A DNA stretch of 41,808 nt. Source: an uncultured Collinsella sp. (GTDB lineage Bacteria; Actinomycetota; Coriobacteriia; Coriobacteriales; Coriobacteriaceae). The stretch lies in NCBI GenBank assembly GCA_959599915.1, contig CAUGJE010000017.1:1-41808 (forward strand), in the 5' to 3' direction. The notes beneath the pieces were generated by a model. That model made no database searches, was not told where the DNA came from, and was given only the letters and a program-made list of their open reading frames with translations. The position numbers were made by a program, and so were the translations under genes. This document shows positions 32,614-41,602 of the stretch, in pieces. Each line of letters opens with the position of its first letter. The stretch's first letter is position 1.

Positions 32614-33373
32614 TCGCACCCTTCTTATCGCTGGTAACTGGAAGATGAACAACGACGTCGCCGAGGCCGCCAAGCTCGCCGATGAGCTGGCTCAGGCTCT
32701 GCCCGAGGTTCCGGCTGGCGTCGAGGTGCTCGTCTGCCCTCCGACCATTGACATCACCACGGTTCATGACCGTATTCAGGCTGCCCCCATCGCCCTCGGT
32801 GCTCAGAACGTGTACTGGGAGGCCAAGGGTGCCTTCACCGGTGAGTCCTCTTGCGACATGCTCAAGTCCGCTGGCTGCACCTACTGCATCATCGGTCACT
32901 CCGAGCGTCGCGACTACTTCCACGAGACCGACGAGGATCAGAACAAGAAGGCCAAGGCCCTCGTCGCCGCCGGTCTTGTTCCCGTCTTCTGCTGCGGCGA
33001 GTCCCTCGAGGTCCGCGAGGCTGGCACCTATGTCGAGCACGTCGTGAACCAGGTCAAGGCTGGCCTTGCTGGTCTTGAGATCACCTGCCCCAAGCAGGTC
33101 GTCGTCGCCTACGAGCCCATCTGGGCTATCGGCACCGGCAAGACCGCTACCGCCGAGGACGCTCAGGAGGTCTGCGGCGCTATCCGTGAGACCCTCAAGG
33201 AGATGTTCGGCGAGGAGCTCGCCGACGGTATCCGCGTCCTGTACGGTGGTTCCGCTAAGCCCGGCAACATTGCCGAGCTCGTCGCCAAGCCTGACGTTGA
33301 CGGCGCCCTCGTGGGCGGCGCTTCGCTCAAGGCTGCCGACTTCGCCTCTATGGTCGTCAAGGCAGGCGAGTAG
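32606..33373 (+). CDS. tpiA: Triosephosphate isomerase
   Basis: 255-residue TIM barrel interconverting dihydroxyacetone phosphate and glyceraldehyde-3-phosphate. Catalytic Lys13 (NWKMN), His98 (GHSERR) and Glu170 (AYEPIWAIGTG) are all present. The start at ATG 32606 lies within the last codons of pgk, with GGAGTGGAGG upstream. The open frame extends further 5' but only as a shadow of pgk. gpmI starts 5 nt after its stop. Confidence 0.98.
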   Translation: MPNRTLLIAGNWKMNNDVAEAAKLADELAQALPEVPAGVEVLVCPPTIDITTVHDRIQAAPIALGAQNVYWEAKGAFTGESSCDMLKSAGCTYCIIGHSERRDYFHETDEDQNKKAKALVAAGLVPVFCCGESLEVREAGTYVEHVVNQVKAGLAGLEITCPKQVVVAYEPIWAIGTGKTATAEDAQEVCGAIRETLKEMFGEELADGIRVLYGGSAKPGNIAELVAKPDVDGALVGGASLKAADFASMVVKAGE

Positions 33374-33378
33374 GACAT

Positions 33379-34932
33379 ATGGCACAGCGTCATCTTCCTG
33401 CACTCCTGATCATCATGGATGGCTGCGGCCTTGCTCCGGCTGATGGCGAGAACGCCGTCGCCGCTGCCAAGACGCCCTTCCTTGATAGCCTGTACGCTCA
33501 GTATCCCCACACCACGCTCGGTGCTTCGGGCGAGGACGTGGGCCTTCCCGACGGTCAGATGGGCAACTCCGAGGTAGGTCACCTCAACATCGGTGCCGGC
33601 CGCATCGTGTTCCAGGAGCTTTCGCGCATCAATAACGCTATCAAGGATGGCTCTATCGCCAAGAACGAGGTCTTCGTCAAGGCCATGGACGATGTCAAGG
33701 CCGAAGGCAAGACCCTGCACCTCATGGGCCTTATGAGCCCCGGCGGCGTTCATTCTCACATGAACCATGTCGAGGCCCTGGTCAAGATGGCTGCCCAGCA
33801 TGGCGTCAAGAGCGTTCGCGTCCACGCCTTTATGGATGGTCGCGATGTCGACCCGCAGTCCGGTGCCGGCTACATGAGCGAGTTCTGCGCCTTCCTGGCT
33901 AAGATTTCCGAGGAGACCGGTTGCGACGCTCGCGTCGCCACCGTTTCGGGCCGCTATTGGGCCATGGACCGCGACAACCGTTGGGAGCGCATCCAGCGTG
34001 CCTACGACGTCATGGTCAATGCGTCCGACGCCGATACCGATCCCGTTGCCGGTATCAAGGCCTACTACGAGAAGGACCCGCGCGGCGACGAGTTCGTCGA
34101 GCCCTTCGCTGCCCACAACGAGGGCATCCACGAGGGTGACGCGGCCATCTTCTTCAACTTCCGTCCCGACCGCGCCCGTCAGATGACCCGCGTGTTCACG
34201 GACAAGGAGTTCGACGGCTTTGAGCGCGAGCAGATCAAGCTCTCGCACTTTGTGACGATGACCGAGTACGATCCGACGTTTGACGTCGAGGTCGCCTTCC
34301 CCAAGACGTTCCCCGAGAACGTTCTGGCCGACGTCATCGCAGCCAATGGCCTGAAGCAGCTGCACACCGCCGAGACCGAGAAGTACGCTCACGTGACGTT
34401 CTTCCTCAACGGTGGCATCGAGGAGCCCAAGGAGGGCGAGGAGCGCGTGCTCGTCGCTTCCCCCAAGGTCGCTACCTACGATCTGCAGCCTGAGATGAGC
34501 GCTCCCGAGGTTACTGAGAAGCTCGTCGCCGCCATCAACGAGGATCGCGCTGATTTCTACATCGTGAACTTCGCGAACTGCGACATGGTTGGTCACACCG
34601 GTGTCTTCGACGCCGCCGTTAAGGCCGTCGAGGCTGTTGACGATGCTCTGTCCAAGGTTGTCCCGGCGATTCTCGCCAAGGGCGGCTTTGCGCTGATTAC
34701 CGCCGACCATGGCAACGCCGATCACATGTTTGACGTTGCTTCCGACGGTTCCAAGCATCCGTTTACGGCTCACACCACCAACCGCGTGCCGTTCATCATC
34801 GTTGATGATAAGGCCAAGCTCACCGGTATCGAGGATGGCCGTCTTTCCGATATCGCCCCGACCATGCTCACGATGGCTGGTATTGAGCCTTCCGCCGAGA
34901 TGACGGGCCGCGTGCTCGCCACCGAGGCCTAA
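33379..34932 (+). CDS. gpmI: 2,3-bisphosphoglycerate-independent phosphoglycerate mutase
   Basis: 517-residue manganese enzyme of the alkaline-phosphatase superfamily converting 3- to 2-phosphoglycerate. Metal ligand Asp14 (IMDGCGL), nucleophile Ser64 in GQMGNSEVGH, and the late metal-binding segment TADHGNADHM are intact. Its place in the pgk-tpiA operon gives a near-complete lower-glycolysis unit; eno is not here. ATG 33379 has a weak site (GTAGGA) and probably relies on coupling to tpiA. Confidence 0.97.
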   Translation: MAQRHLPALLIIMDGCGLAPADGENAVAAAKTPFLDSLYAQYPHTTLGASGEDVGLPDGQMGNSEVGHLNIGAGRIVFQELSRINNAIKDGSIAKNEVFVKAMDDVKAEGKTLHLMGLMSPGGVHSHMNHVEALVKMAAQHGVKSVRVHAFMDGRDVDPQSGAGYMSEFCAFLAKISEETGCDARVATVSGRYWAMDRDNRWERIQRAYDVMVNASDADTDPVAGIKAYYEKDPRGDEFVEPFAAHNEGIHEGDAAIFFNFRPDRARQMTRVFTDKEFDGFEREQIKLSHFVTMTEYDPTFDVEVAFPKTFPENVLADVIAANGLKQLHTAETEKYAHVTFFLNGGIEEPKEGEERVLVASPKVATYDLQPEMSAPEVTEKLVAAINEDRADFYIVNFANCDMVGHTGVFDAAVKAVEAVDDALSKVVPAILAKGGFALITADHGNADHMFDVASDGSKHPFTAHTTNRVPFIIVDDKAKLTGIEDGRLSDIAPTMLTMAGIEPSAEMTGRVLATEA

Positions 34933-34959
34933 TAGAAAACAAATACCGTTTTCTAGTAA

Positions 34960-34992
34960 GGGGGTTGTCCACAACCGGACGACCCCCTTTTT
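34960..34992 (+). terminator. Terminator of the pgk-tpiA-gpmI operon
   Basis: GGGGGTTGTCC (34960-34970) pairs with GGACGACCCCC (34977-34987), one G-U, then five T residues. A smaller hairpin, AGAAAAC/GTTTTCT (34934-34954), lies just upstream. Confidence 0.92.
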
Positions 34993-35096
34993 GGTATTTC
35001 TGCCATTTCTAACCCGTCCCTAAATGGCAGGTGGGGGAGTGTTGGGGGTTGTGGTACAGTACTGGAGTTTAAATTGTTCTATTAAGGAGCTTATCT

Positions 35097-35351
35097 ATGG
35101 GTCCGTTCCAGATTCTTCTGTTTGTCGTTTGGGCTATCTCTGCCGTGGCGCTGACGATTCTCGTCCTGATGCACTCCGGTAAGGGTACCGGCGTTTCGGA
35201 TATGATCGCTAGCTCGCTGTATAACTCCAGCTCTGCCACGGGCGTCATGGAGCAGAACCTCGATCGCCTGACGGTAATTATGGCCGTCGTTTTTGCTGTG
35301 TGTGTCGTTCTGTGCATGTTCTTCTTCCCGCAGGGCATCGTCGGCTACTAA
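35097..35351 (+). CDS. secG: Preprotein translocase subunit SecG
   Basis: 84-residue membrane protein of the SecYEG channel. Two hydrophobic helices (about 4-24 and 60-78) flank the conserved cytoplasmic loop LMHSGKGTGVSDMI, typical of SecG. ATG 35097 has AAGGAG upstream. It stands alone between two terminators; its promoter in 34993-35090 is not clear to me. Position after the glycolytic genes matches other actinobacteria. Confidence 0.93.
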   Translation: MGPFQILLFVVWAISAVALTILVLMHSGKGTGVSDMIASSLYNSSSATGVMEQNLDRLTVIMAVVFAVCVVLCMFFFPQGIVGY

Positions 35352-35374
35352 GCATCGGCGTATATACGTTTGTA

Positions 35375-35404
35375 AAGGGTCCCGCATGTGCGGGGCCCTT
35401 TTTG
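35375..35404 (+). terminator. Terminator of secG
   Basis: AAGGGTCCCGCA pairs with TGCGGGGCCCTT around a minimal loop (35375-35400) and runs into TTTTTG. Confidence 0.9.
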
Positions 35405-35492
35405 TTTACAGACTTGTAATAGAGTCAAAATATCCCCACATACTTCGCCTAACTAAAGAAATTCTCGACCGTTAACCGGAATTAGCGCCATA

Positions 35493-35520
35493 TTGTGCAT
35501 AAAATGCGCTACTGTATTGC
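35493..35520 (+). promoter_or_regulatory. Candidate opp promoter
   Basis: TTGTGC (35493-35498) and TATTGC (35515-35520) are 16 bases apart. Transcription would start near 35527, at the base of the hairpin listed next. Confidence 0.4.
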
Positions 35521-35521
35521 G

Positions 35522-35569
35522 AAACGTTGGTCCGCACTGCATAACCAGCCATAACGGCGGACCGCGTTT
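35522..35569 (+). promoter_or_regulatory. Long hairpin at the 5' end of the opp leader
   Basis: AAACG (35522-35526) with CGTTT (35565-35569) and GGTCCGC (35529-35535) with GCGGACC (35557-35563) form a bulged 12-pair stem with a 21-nt loop. It is either a 5'-end mRNA structure or a DNA operator; it has no T-run. Confidence 0.5.
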
Positions 35570-35641
35570 GAATGGTTCGAATGGGCTGTCTCGACGTTGC
35601 CCGGCCGAATTCACTTTGTCCTATCTCATAAGGAGGATGGC

Positions 35642-37318
35642 ATGGCTGATTCTATGTTCCACCAGCCCGTTATGGGTCGTCGCGCCTTTGTTGGCGGCAC
35701 CCTCGCTGCGAGCTCCATGGCTTTTCTTGCCGCGTGCGGCAAGAAGGGCGGCGACGCTTCCGGATCTGACTCCGGTTCGACGCTGAACTTCTACATCAAC
35801 AACCCGGTCTGCATCGACCCCTACAACGTCCAGGAGGATCAGGGCACTCAGGTCGAGTACCAGCTCTTCGACGCTCTGACGGAGTACGACCCCGAGAAGG
35901 GCGAGATCGTTCCGCTGGCTTGCGAGTCCTTTGAGGCTAACGACGACGCCACCGAGTTCACCTTCAAGATCAAGAAGGCCAAGTTCCACAACGGTGACGA
36001 CGTTACTTCCAAGTCCTTCAAGCTCGGTTGGGAGCGCCTGGTCAACACCAAGTCGGCCATCGCTACCGAGTATGGTCCTTCCGAGGTCTCCTACCACCTT
36101 TCCATGGTCGAGGGCTATGACGATCTGCTTGCCGGCAACGCTACCGAGCTCAGCGGTGTTACTTGCCCCGACGATGAGACCCTCGTCGTCAAGCTGTCTT
36201 CCGCTTACGCCGACTTCCCCTTCGTCGCCTCTCACCCGGCTCTGTCCCCGGTTCCCGAGTGCGCCGAGTCCGATGTCAAGAGCTTCTACCTTGCCCCGGT
36301 CGGTAACGGCCCGTTCATGATGGACGGCAAGTGGGAGGATGGTCAGGAGATCAACCTCAAGAAGTTTGACGATTACTATGGCGACAAGGCCAAGATCGAC
36401 GCCATCCACTTCCAGGTCATCAAGGACATGGAGACCGCTTACAAGGAGTTCCAGGCCGGTAACCTCGATGTCTGCGACGTTCCCGTTGCTCAGATCGACG
36501 CCGCAAAGAAGGACCGTGGCGAGTCCAAGGACGGCTACACCATGGGTGACGGCGAGCATATGCTGCTCGGTGCCGAGCCTTCCACGTACTATCTGACCTG
36601 CAACACCACGGCCGAGCCGTTCAATAACGCCGACCTGCGCAGGGGCATCTCCCTGGCCATCAACCGTGAGGCCATCTGCAAGACCATCTTCAAGGGTACC
36701 CGTACCCCCGCTGACGGCATCGTTCCTCCGGGAATCGCCGGCTACAAGGAGGGCGCATGGGAGTTCTGCGCCTATGACGTCGACAAGGCTAACGAGTACC
36801 TCGACAAGGTCGCTCCCGCTGGCGCTAACGGCGATCGTGGCATTAATGTGACCCTTTCCTACAACCAGGACGGTGGTCACAAGGAGATCATGGAGTCCAT
36901 CATCGGCGACCTCGCCAAGGTTGGCGTTACCGCTGTCTCCGATACCCCTGAGTGGTCTGCCCTGCTCGAGCAGTATCAGAACTTCAACTATCAGTTCGGC
37001 CGTCTGGGCTGGATCGCCGATTACCCGATCATGGACAACTTCCTGTACCCGCTGTTCCACTCCGACTCCCTCGGTGGCGACAACCGCTCCGGTTACAGCA
37101 ACCCCGAGTTCGATGCCAAGGTCGACGAGGCCCGCACCACGGTTGATGACGAGGAGCGCATCGCCAAGATGCGGGAGGCCGACGCCATGGTCGCCGCTGA
37201 CTGCCCGGTTATCCCGGTGATGTTCTACACGCACACCATCGCTGGCTCTGACCGCGTCAAGCATCTCTATGTTGATCCGCAGAAGCACGCCGATCTGGGT
37301 ACCGCCGAGCTCGCCTAA
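35642..37318 (+). CDS. oppA: Oligopeptide-binding lipoprotein OppA (SBP_bac_5)
   Basis: 558-residue extracytoplasmic solute receptor. The signal has twin arginines (GRRAFVGG, Arg13-14) and a lipobox ending LAA-Cys32, so Tat-dependent export and lipid anchoring are likely. The mature part is a typical OppA/MppA-type fold with an FNNADLRRGISLAINREAI segment in the C-terminal lobe. Ligand is presumably peptides; the sequence alone does not fix it. Strong AAGGAGG is five bases before ATG 35642. Codon bias is that of an abundant protein. A hairpin follows before oppB. Confidence 0.92.
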   Translation: MADSMFHQPVMGRRAFVGGTLAASSMAFLAACGKKGGDASGSDSGSTLNFYINNPVCIDPYNVQEDQGTQVEYQLFDALTEYDPEKGEIVPLACESFEANDDATEFTFKIKKAKFHNGDDVTSKSFKLGWERLVNTKSAIATEYGPSEVSYHLSMVEGYDDLLAGNATELSGVTCPDDETLVVKLSSAYADFPFVASHPALSPVPECAESDVKSFYLAPVGNGPFMMDGKWEDGQEINLKKFDDYYGDKAKIDAIHFQVIKDMETAYKEFQAGNLDVCDVPVAQIDAAKKDRGESKDGYTMGDGEHMLLGAEPSTYYLTCNTTAEPFNNADLRRGISLAINREAICKTIFKGTRTPADGIVPPGIAGYKEGAWEFCAYDVDKANEYLDKVAPAGANGDRGINVTLSYNQDGGHKEIMESIIGDLAKVGVTAVSDTPEWSALLEQYQNFNYQFGRLGWIADYPIMDNFLYPLFHSDSLGGDNRSGYSNPEFDAKVDEARTTVDDEERIAKMREADAMVAADCPVIPVMFYTHTIAGSDRVKHLYVDPQKHADLGTAELA

Positions 37319-37415
37319 GGGTTTTGCAGCTTCCGTGAGGGTCAAGTATTTACGTAGACCTCATGGGAAACATACAGTTCTCCCTAACCTGGGGTAAACT
37401 GGCTGATGGTAATTT

Positions 37416-37445
37416 TGGGATGCCGGTCTGGCGATCGGCATCCCA
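37416..37445 (+). other. Intercistronic hairpin between oppA and oppB
   Basis: TGGGATGCCG (37416-37425) pairs perfectly with CGGCATCCCA (37436-37445) around a ten-base loop, followed by TTTAGG. It sits in the same place as the hairpin after the other binding-protein gene and probably keeps oppA mRNA more abundant than the downstream message. Confidence 0.7.
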
Positions 37446-37475
37446 TTTAGGTTAATCCCTAGATAGGGGAGTGGT

Positions 37476-38513
37476 ATGGGTAAGTACATCGTTAAACGTG
37501 TGCTTCAGTTCATCCCGGTGTTTTTGGGCGTTACGCTGATTCTGTTCGCCCTCCAGAATATCGTGCCGGGAGATCCGATCAAGCTGATCGGTGGAGACAA
37601 GGCTCTGTCCCCCGAGGTAGAGCTTCAGCTTCGCGTTCGCTATCACCTGGTCCAGACGGACGAGGACGGCAACGCGATCCTTGACGAGAACGGCGACCCC
37701 GTTCAAACGTCGCTCGTGGACCGTTACTTGTATTACATGAACGGCCTGCTTCATGGCGATCTGGGCAATTCGTACCAGCGCAAGCTGCCGGTTACGGAAA
37801 TCTTTGCCCAGAAGTATCCGTATACGGTCAAACTTGCCGCGTGCGCTATCGTGCTCGAGGCAATCATGGGTATCGGTGCGGGTATCATTTCGGCGGTCAA
37901 GCGTTATTCCTTCTGGGATATTTTGGTAACGCTCACCACGTCGATTCTCGTTGCCGTCCCGGCCTTCTGGCTCGGTATGTTGCTGCAGCTGTTCTTTGGC
38001 GTCATTCTCAAGGACGCCACGGGCGGTGCATTCTCCATGCCGATCTCGGGTGCCGGCGGTTCCAGCTCTCAGTATCAGGATTGGATGCACTATGTGCTTC
38101 CGACCATTACGCTGGCTTCGGTTTCGACCGCTTATGCCGCCCGCATTATGCGCTCGCAGCTGCTTGACGTCATGAACCAGGATTACATCCGTACGGCAAA
38201 GGCCAAGGGTCTCTCCAATCGCGCGATCATTATCAAGCATGCGCTTAAGAATGCACTCATCCCCGTCGTTACCTATATTGGTGTCGACTTCGGCGGCATG
38301 CTTTCGGGCGCCATCCTGACCGAGACGGTCTTTAACTGGCCCGGCATCGGCTTCGAGGTCTACCGCGCCATTAGCATGCGCGACTGGCCCATCGTTATGG
38401 GCGGCGTTACGCTCATTGTTGTCGTCGTTATGGTGATCAACCTGCTCGTCGACATTAGCTATGCATTCCTCGACCCGCGCATCCGCCTTGGCGGTCCGTC
38501 GGATAAGGCCTAA
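37476..38513 (+). CDS. oppB: Oligopeptide ABC transporter permease OppB
   Basis: 345-residue inner-membrane permease. It opens with KRVLQFIPVFLGVTLILF, the first helix, followed by the family's IVPGDPIKL motif. A large extracytoplasmic segment and five further helices follow. The EAA loop contains DYIRTAKAKGLSNR, which contacts the ATPases. ATG 37476 has GGGGAG upstream. The next gene starts 14 nt after its stop. Confidence 0.94.
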   Translation: MGKYIVKRVLQFIPVFLGVTLILFALQNIVPGDPIKLIGGDKALSPEVELQLRVRYHLVQTDEDGNAILDENGDPVQTSLVDRYLYYMNGLLHGDLGNSYQRKLPVTEIFAQKYPYTVKLAACAIVLEAIMGIGAGIISAVKRYSFWDILVTLTTSILVAVPAFWLGMLLQLFFGVILKDATGGAFSMPISGAGGSSSQYQDWMHYVLPTITLASVSTAYAARIMRSQLLDVMNQDYIRTAKAKGLSNRAIIIKHALKNALIPVVTYIGVDFGGMLSGAILTETVFNWPGIGFEVYRAISMRDWPIVMGGVTLIVVVVMVINLLVDISYAFLDPRIRLGGPSDKA

Positions 38514-38527
38514 GGGAGGTACGTCTC

Positions 38528-39463
38528 ATGCAGGAAACTGATTCTCAGTCTCAGGAGCAGGCTACCGCCACCAAGGCCGCATCTGCTCCCGCCAAGTCCC
38601 GCACGCTGTGGGGCGACGCTTTTAAGCGTCTTCGTAAGAACAAGCTCGCCGTTATCGGTGTCTGCTGGATCATCATCGTTGTTGTGGTCGCCCTGACCGC
38701 CGATCTGTGGGCTAAGCCCTGGCTCGGCTCTCCTACGGCTTCTGACTCGACCACCATGGCCGAGACTTCGCTGCTGGCTCCGTGTGCCGAGCACCCGTTT
38801 GGCACCGACTCTCTTGGTCGTGACATTCTCGTCCGTGTTATCTACGGTGCACGCGTTTCGCTTTCCGTCGGTATTATGGCCACCGCCATCTCTACGGTGA
38901 TCGGTCTGGTCATGGGCGCCCTTGCCGGTTTCTATGGCGGCATCTGGGATACGATTATCATGCGCTGCGCGGACATCTTCCTGGCGTTCCCGTACGTGCT
39001 GTTCGTCGTCGCCATGATCGCCGTTATCGGCCGTGGTCTTCAAAATGTTTTCATCGCCATCGGTATTCTCGGCTGGCCTTCGATTGCGCGCGTCTTTAGA
39101 TCCGCGATCCTCACGGTCAAAGAGAACGACTATGTTGACGCCGCCCGTGCCATGGGTGCATCCGATGCCCGTATCGTTATGCGCCATATCTTCCCGAACT
39201 CCGTTGCTTCCATCGTGGTCTACGCGACCATGAACATCGGCGGCGCTATTCTGACCGAGTCCGCTCTGTCCTTCCTCGGCATGGGCGTTATTCCGCCTAC
39301 GCCTTCGTGGGGCTCCATGATTCAGGACGGTCAGCAGTATCTTCTGACTGCTCCCTGGATGATGATCATGCCCGGTCTGGCAATTCTCTCGACGGTGCTC
39401 GCCTTCACCCTGCTGGGTGACGGTTTGCGCGACGCCCTCGACGTCAAGATGAAGGACGCATAA
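38528..39463 (+). CDS. oppC: Oligopeptide ABC transporter permease OppC
   Basis: 311-residue permease with an N-terminal cytoplasmic stretch, then a first helix, then HPFGTDSLGRDILVRVIYGAR, the OppC/DppC signature, written here as HPFGTDSLGRD and following residues. The EAA loop is DYVDAARAMGASDAR. It is a stand-alone permease, in contrast to the fused permease-ATPase of the sialic-acid locus. ATG 38528 has GGGAGG upstream. Confidence 0.94.
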   Translation: MQETDSQSQEQATATKAASAPAKSRTLWGDAFKRLRKNKLAVIGVCWIIIVVVVALTADLWAKPWLGSPTASDSTTMAETSLLAPCAEHPFGTDSLGRDILVRVIYGARVSLSVGIMATAISTVIGLVMGALAGFYGGIWDTIIMRCADIFLAFPYVLFVVAMIAVIGRGLQNVFIAIGILGWPSIARVFRSAILTVKENDYVDAARAMGASDARIVMRHIFPNSVASIVVYATMNIGGAILTESALSFLGMGVIPPTPSWGSMIQDGQQYLLTAPWMMIMPGLAILSTVLAFTLLGDGLRDALDVKMKDA

Positions 39464-39465
39464 GG

Positions 39466-40557
39466 ATGAAGAAGAACAAGAACTATGTGGACCTGAAGGA
39501 CCAGCCGGTTCCCGAGGGCCAGCATCTGCTCGAGGTCGATGACCTTAAGATGTATTTCCACACCGAAGATGGCGTTGTTCGCGCTGTCGACGGTGTCTCC
39601 TACACGCTCGATCGTGGCGAGACCCTCGGTGTCGTCGGTGAGTCCGGCTCCGGTAAGTCCGTGACCGCCATGACCATCATGGGTCTTATCTCGATGCCTC
39701 CGGGAAAGATTGAGGGCGGCGACGTTCGCTATCGCGGTCGTTCTATCCTCGAGATGACCGAGGAAGAGATGCAGCACATTCGCGGTAACGATATCGCGAT
39801 GATTTTCCAGGATCCTATGACCTCCTTGAACCCGGTCTATAAGATCGGCAAGCAGGTGGGCGAGGGCCTTCGTCTGCACCGTGGCTACTCCAAGCAGGAG
39901 GCGCTCAAGCGCGCCACCGAGCTTTTGGACCTCGTGGGTATCCCCGAGCCCGAGAAGCGCGTCAATGAGTATCCGCACCAGTTCTCCGGCGGTATGCGTC
40001 AGCGCGTCATGATCGCTATGGCTCTTGCCTGCGATCCCGATATCCTGATTGCCGACGAGCCCACGACGGCTCTGGATGTTACCATTCAGGCTCAGATTAT
40101 CGAGCTCATGCAGGAGATGCAGGAGAAGAACGGCAACGCCATTATTATGATTACCCATGACCTGGGCGTCGTCGCCGATATGGCCGATAAGATTATGGTT
40201 ATGTACGCCGGCCGTCCCGTCGAGTTCGGTACTGCTGAGGAAATCTTCTACGAGAGCCGCCATCCCTACACCTGGGGTCTTATTCGCTCCATCCCGGAGC
40301 AGGCCATCGATGAGAAGAAGCCGCTGACGCCGATTCACGGCAACCCGCCTTCGCTCATGAACCTGCCCGAGGGCTGCGTCTTCTCTCCTCGCTGCCCCTA
40401 TGCGACGGACAAGTGCCGCAAGCAGCGCCCCGAGCGCGTTGTCACCGAGTCCGGCCACTATTCTGCGTGCCATTATTCCGGTGACCCCGAGTTCCTCAAG
40501 AACGCCCCTGAGACGTCCCGCACGCGCAAGGATTCCAAGAAGGGAGGCGAGGCGTAA
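39466..40557 (+). CDS. oppD: Oligopeptide ABC transporter ATP-binding protein OppD
   Basis: 363 residues: Walker A GESGSGKS 58-65, Q-loop FQDPMTSLNP, signature FSGGMRQRV, Walker B IADEPTTALD and switch His in ITHDLG. The C-terminal oligopeptide domain has its cysteines (GCVFSPRC from Cys304, ATDKC, SACH), which in some OppD/DppD proteins bind a [4Fe-4S] cluster. The gene starts 2 nt after oppC, with AAGG overlapping the junction, so it is coupled. Confidence 0.95.
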   Translation: MKKNKNYVDLKDQPVPEGQHLLEVDDLKMYFHTEDGVVRAVDGVSYTLDRGETLGVVGESGSGKSVTAMTIMGLISMPPGKIEGGDVRYRGRSILEMTEEEMQHIRGNDIAMIFQDPMTSLNPVYKIGKQVGEGLRLHRGYSKQEALKRATELLDLVGIPEPEKRVNEYPHQFSGGMRQRVMIAMALACDPDILIADEPTTALDVTIQAQIIELMQEMQEKNGNAIIMITHDLGVVADMADKIMVMYAGRPVEFGTAEEIFYESRHPYTWGLIRSIPEQAIDEKKPLTPIHGNPPSLMNLPEGCVFSPRCPYATDKCRKQRPERVVTESGHYSACHYSGDPEFLKNAPETSRTRKDSKKGGEA

Positions 40558-41586
40558 ATGACAGACAATAACGAGCGCACTCCGCTGCTGAAGGTCGAGC
40601 ATCTTTCTAAGGAGTTCCCCGCAGAGTCCGGCATGTTCGCCAAGCGTTTTTCCAAGCGCGTCGTCTCTGCTGTGAATGACATTTCGTTCGAGATTTATCC
40701 GGGCGAGACCTTTGGCCTGGTCGGCGAGTCTGGTTGCGGTAAGTCCACCACGGGCCGCACCATCATGCGCCTGACCAAGCCGACGGCAGGTAAGGTGTTC
40801 TTCCAGGGCAAAGACGTTGCCGAGATGAGCAAGCATGAGATCAAGGACATGCGTCGTGAGATGCAGTTCATCTTCCAGGACCCCTATGCTTCGCTCAATC
40901 CTCGTATGACCATCGGCGAGATCGTCTCCGAGCCCATGACTATTCATGGCGTGGGCACCAAGGAGGAGCGCATTGAGCGTGTCCGTGAGCTGCTGGACGT
41001 CGTCGGTCTGAACCCCGAGCACATCAACCGCTATCCGCACGAGTTCTCGGGCGGTCAGCGTCAGCGTGTCGGCATCGCCCGTGCGTTCGCTCTGAAGCCC
41101 AAGCTGATCATCTGCGACGAGCCCGTTTCCGCTCTGGATGTTTCCATTCAGGCCCAGGTTCTGAACCTGCTCAAGGAACTTCAGGACAAGTTCGGTACGG
41201 CCTATCTCTTCATTGCCCACGACCTGTCCGTCGTGCAGCACATCTCCGATCGCGTTGCCGTTATGTATCTGGGTAAGATGGTCGAGGTTTCGGACTGGAA
41301 GACGCTCTATAGCGAGCCTCACCATCCGTACACGCAGTCGCTGCTATCTGCCGTGCCGGTTCCCGATCCGGATATTCAGAAGACCCGCAAGCGCATCATC
41401 CTCGCCGGCGATCCGCCGTCGCCGCTGGATCCGCCGACCGGCTGCCGTTTCCACACGCGCTGCCCGATCGCGCAGGGCATCTGCTCCGAGAAGCTTCCTG
41501 AGTTTAAGGAAGTTGCCCCGGGCCACTGCTGCGCGTGCCACTTCGCCGAGCCGTTCCCGATCAAGGAATCGCACATCGACCTGTAG
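40558..41586 (+). CDS. oppF: Oligopeptide ABC transporter ATP-binding protein OppF
   Basis: 342 residues: Walker A GESGCGKST, Q-loop FQDPYASLNP, signature FSGGQRQRV, Walker B ICDEPVSALD and switch His in IAHDLS. The C-terminal domain is complete with cysteines in GCRFHTRCP, GICSEKLP and HCCACH. ATG follows the oppD stop directly (TAA ATG) with GGGAGGCGAGG upstream. It ends the operon; a very large inverted repeat begins 17 nt later. Confidence 0.95.
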   Translation: MTDNNERTPLLKVEHLSKEFPAESGMFAKRFSKRVVSAVNDISFEIYPGETFGLVGESGCGKSTTGRTIMRLTKPTAGKVFFQGKDVAEMSKHEIKDMRREMQFIFQDPYASLNPRMTIGEIVSEPMTIHGVGTKEERIERVRELLDVVGLNPEHINRYPHEFSGGQRQRVGIARAFALKPKLIICDEPVSALDVSIQAQVLNLLKELQDKFGTAYLFIAHDLSVVQHISDRVAVMYLGKMVEVSDWKTLYSEPHHPYTQSLLSAVPVPDPDIQKTRKRIILAGDPPSPLDPPTGCRFHTRCPIAQGICSEKLPEFKEVAPGHCCACHFAEPFPIKESHIDL

Positions 41587-41602
41587 TCGGTTGTTCTCGT
41601 CC

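Noticed and set aside
35572..35585. GGTTCGAAT resembling a tRNA T-arm before oppA
   Set aside because: No matching T-stem, anticodon arm or acceptor stem around it; not a tRNA.
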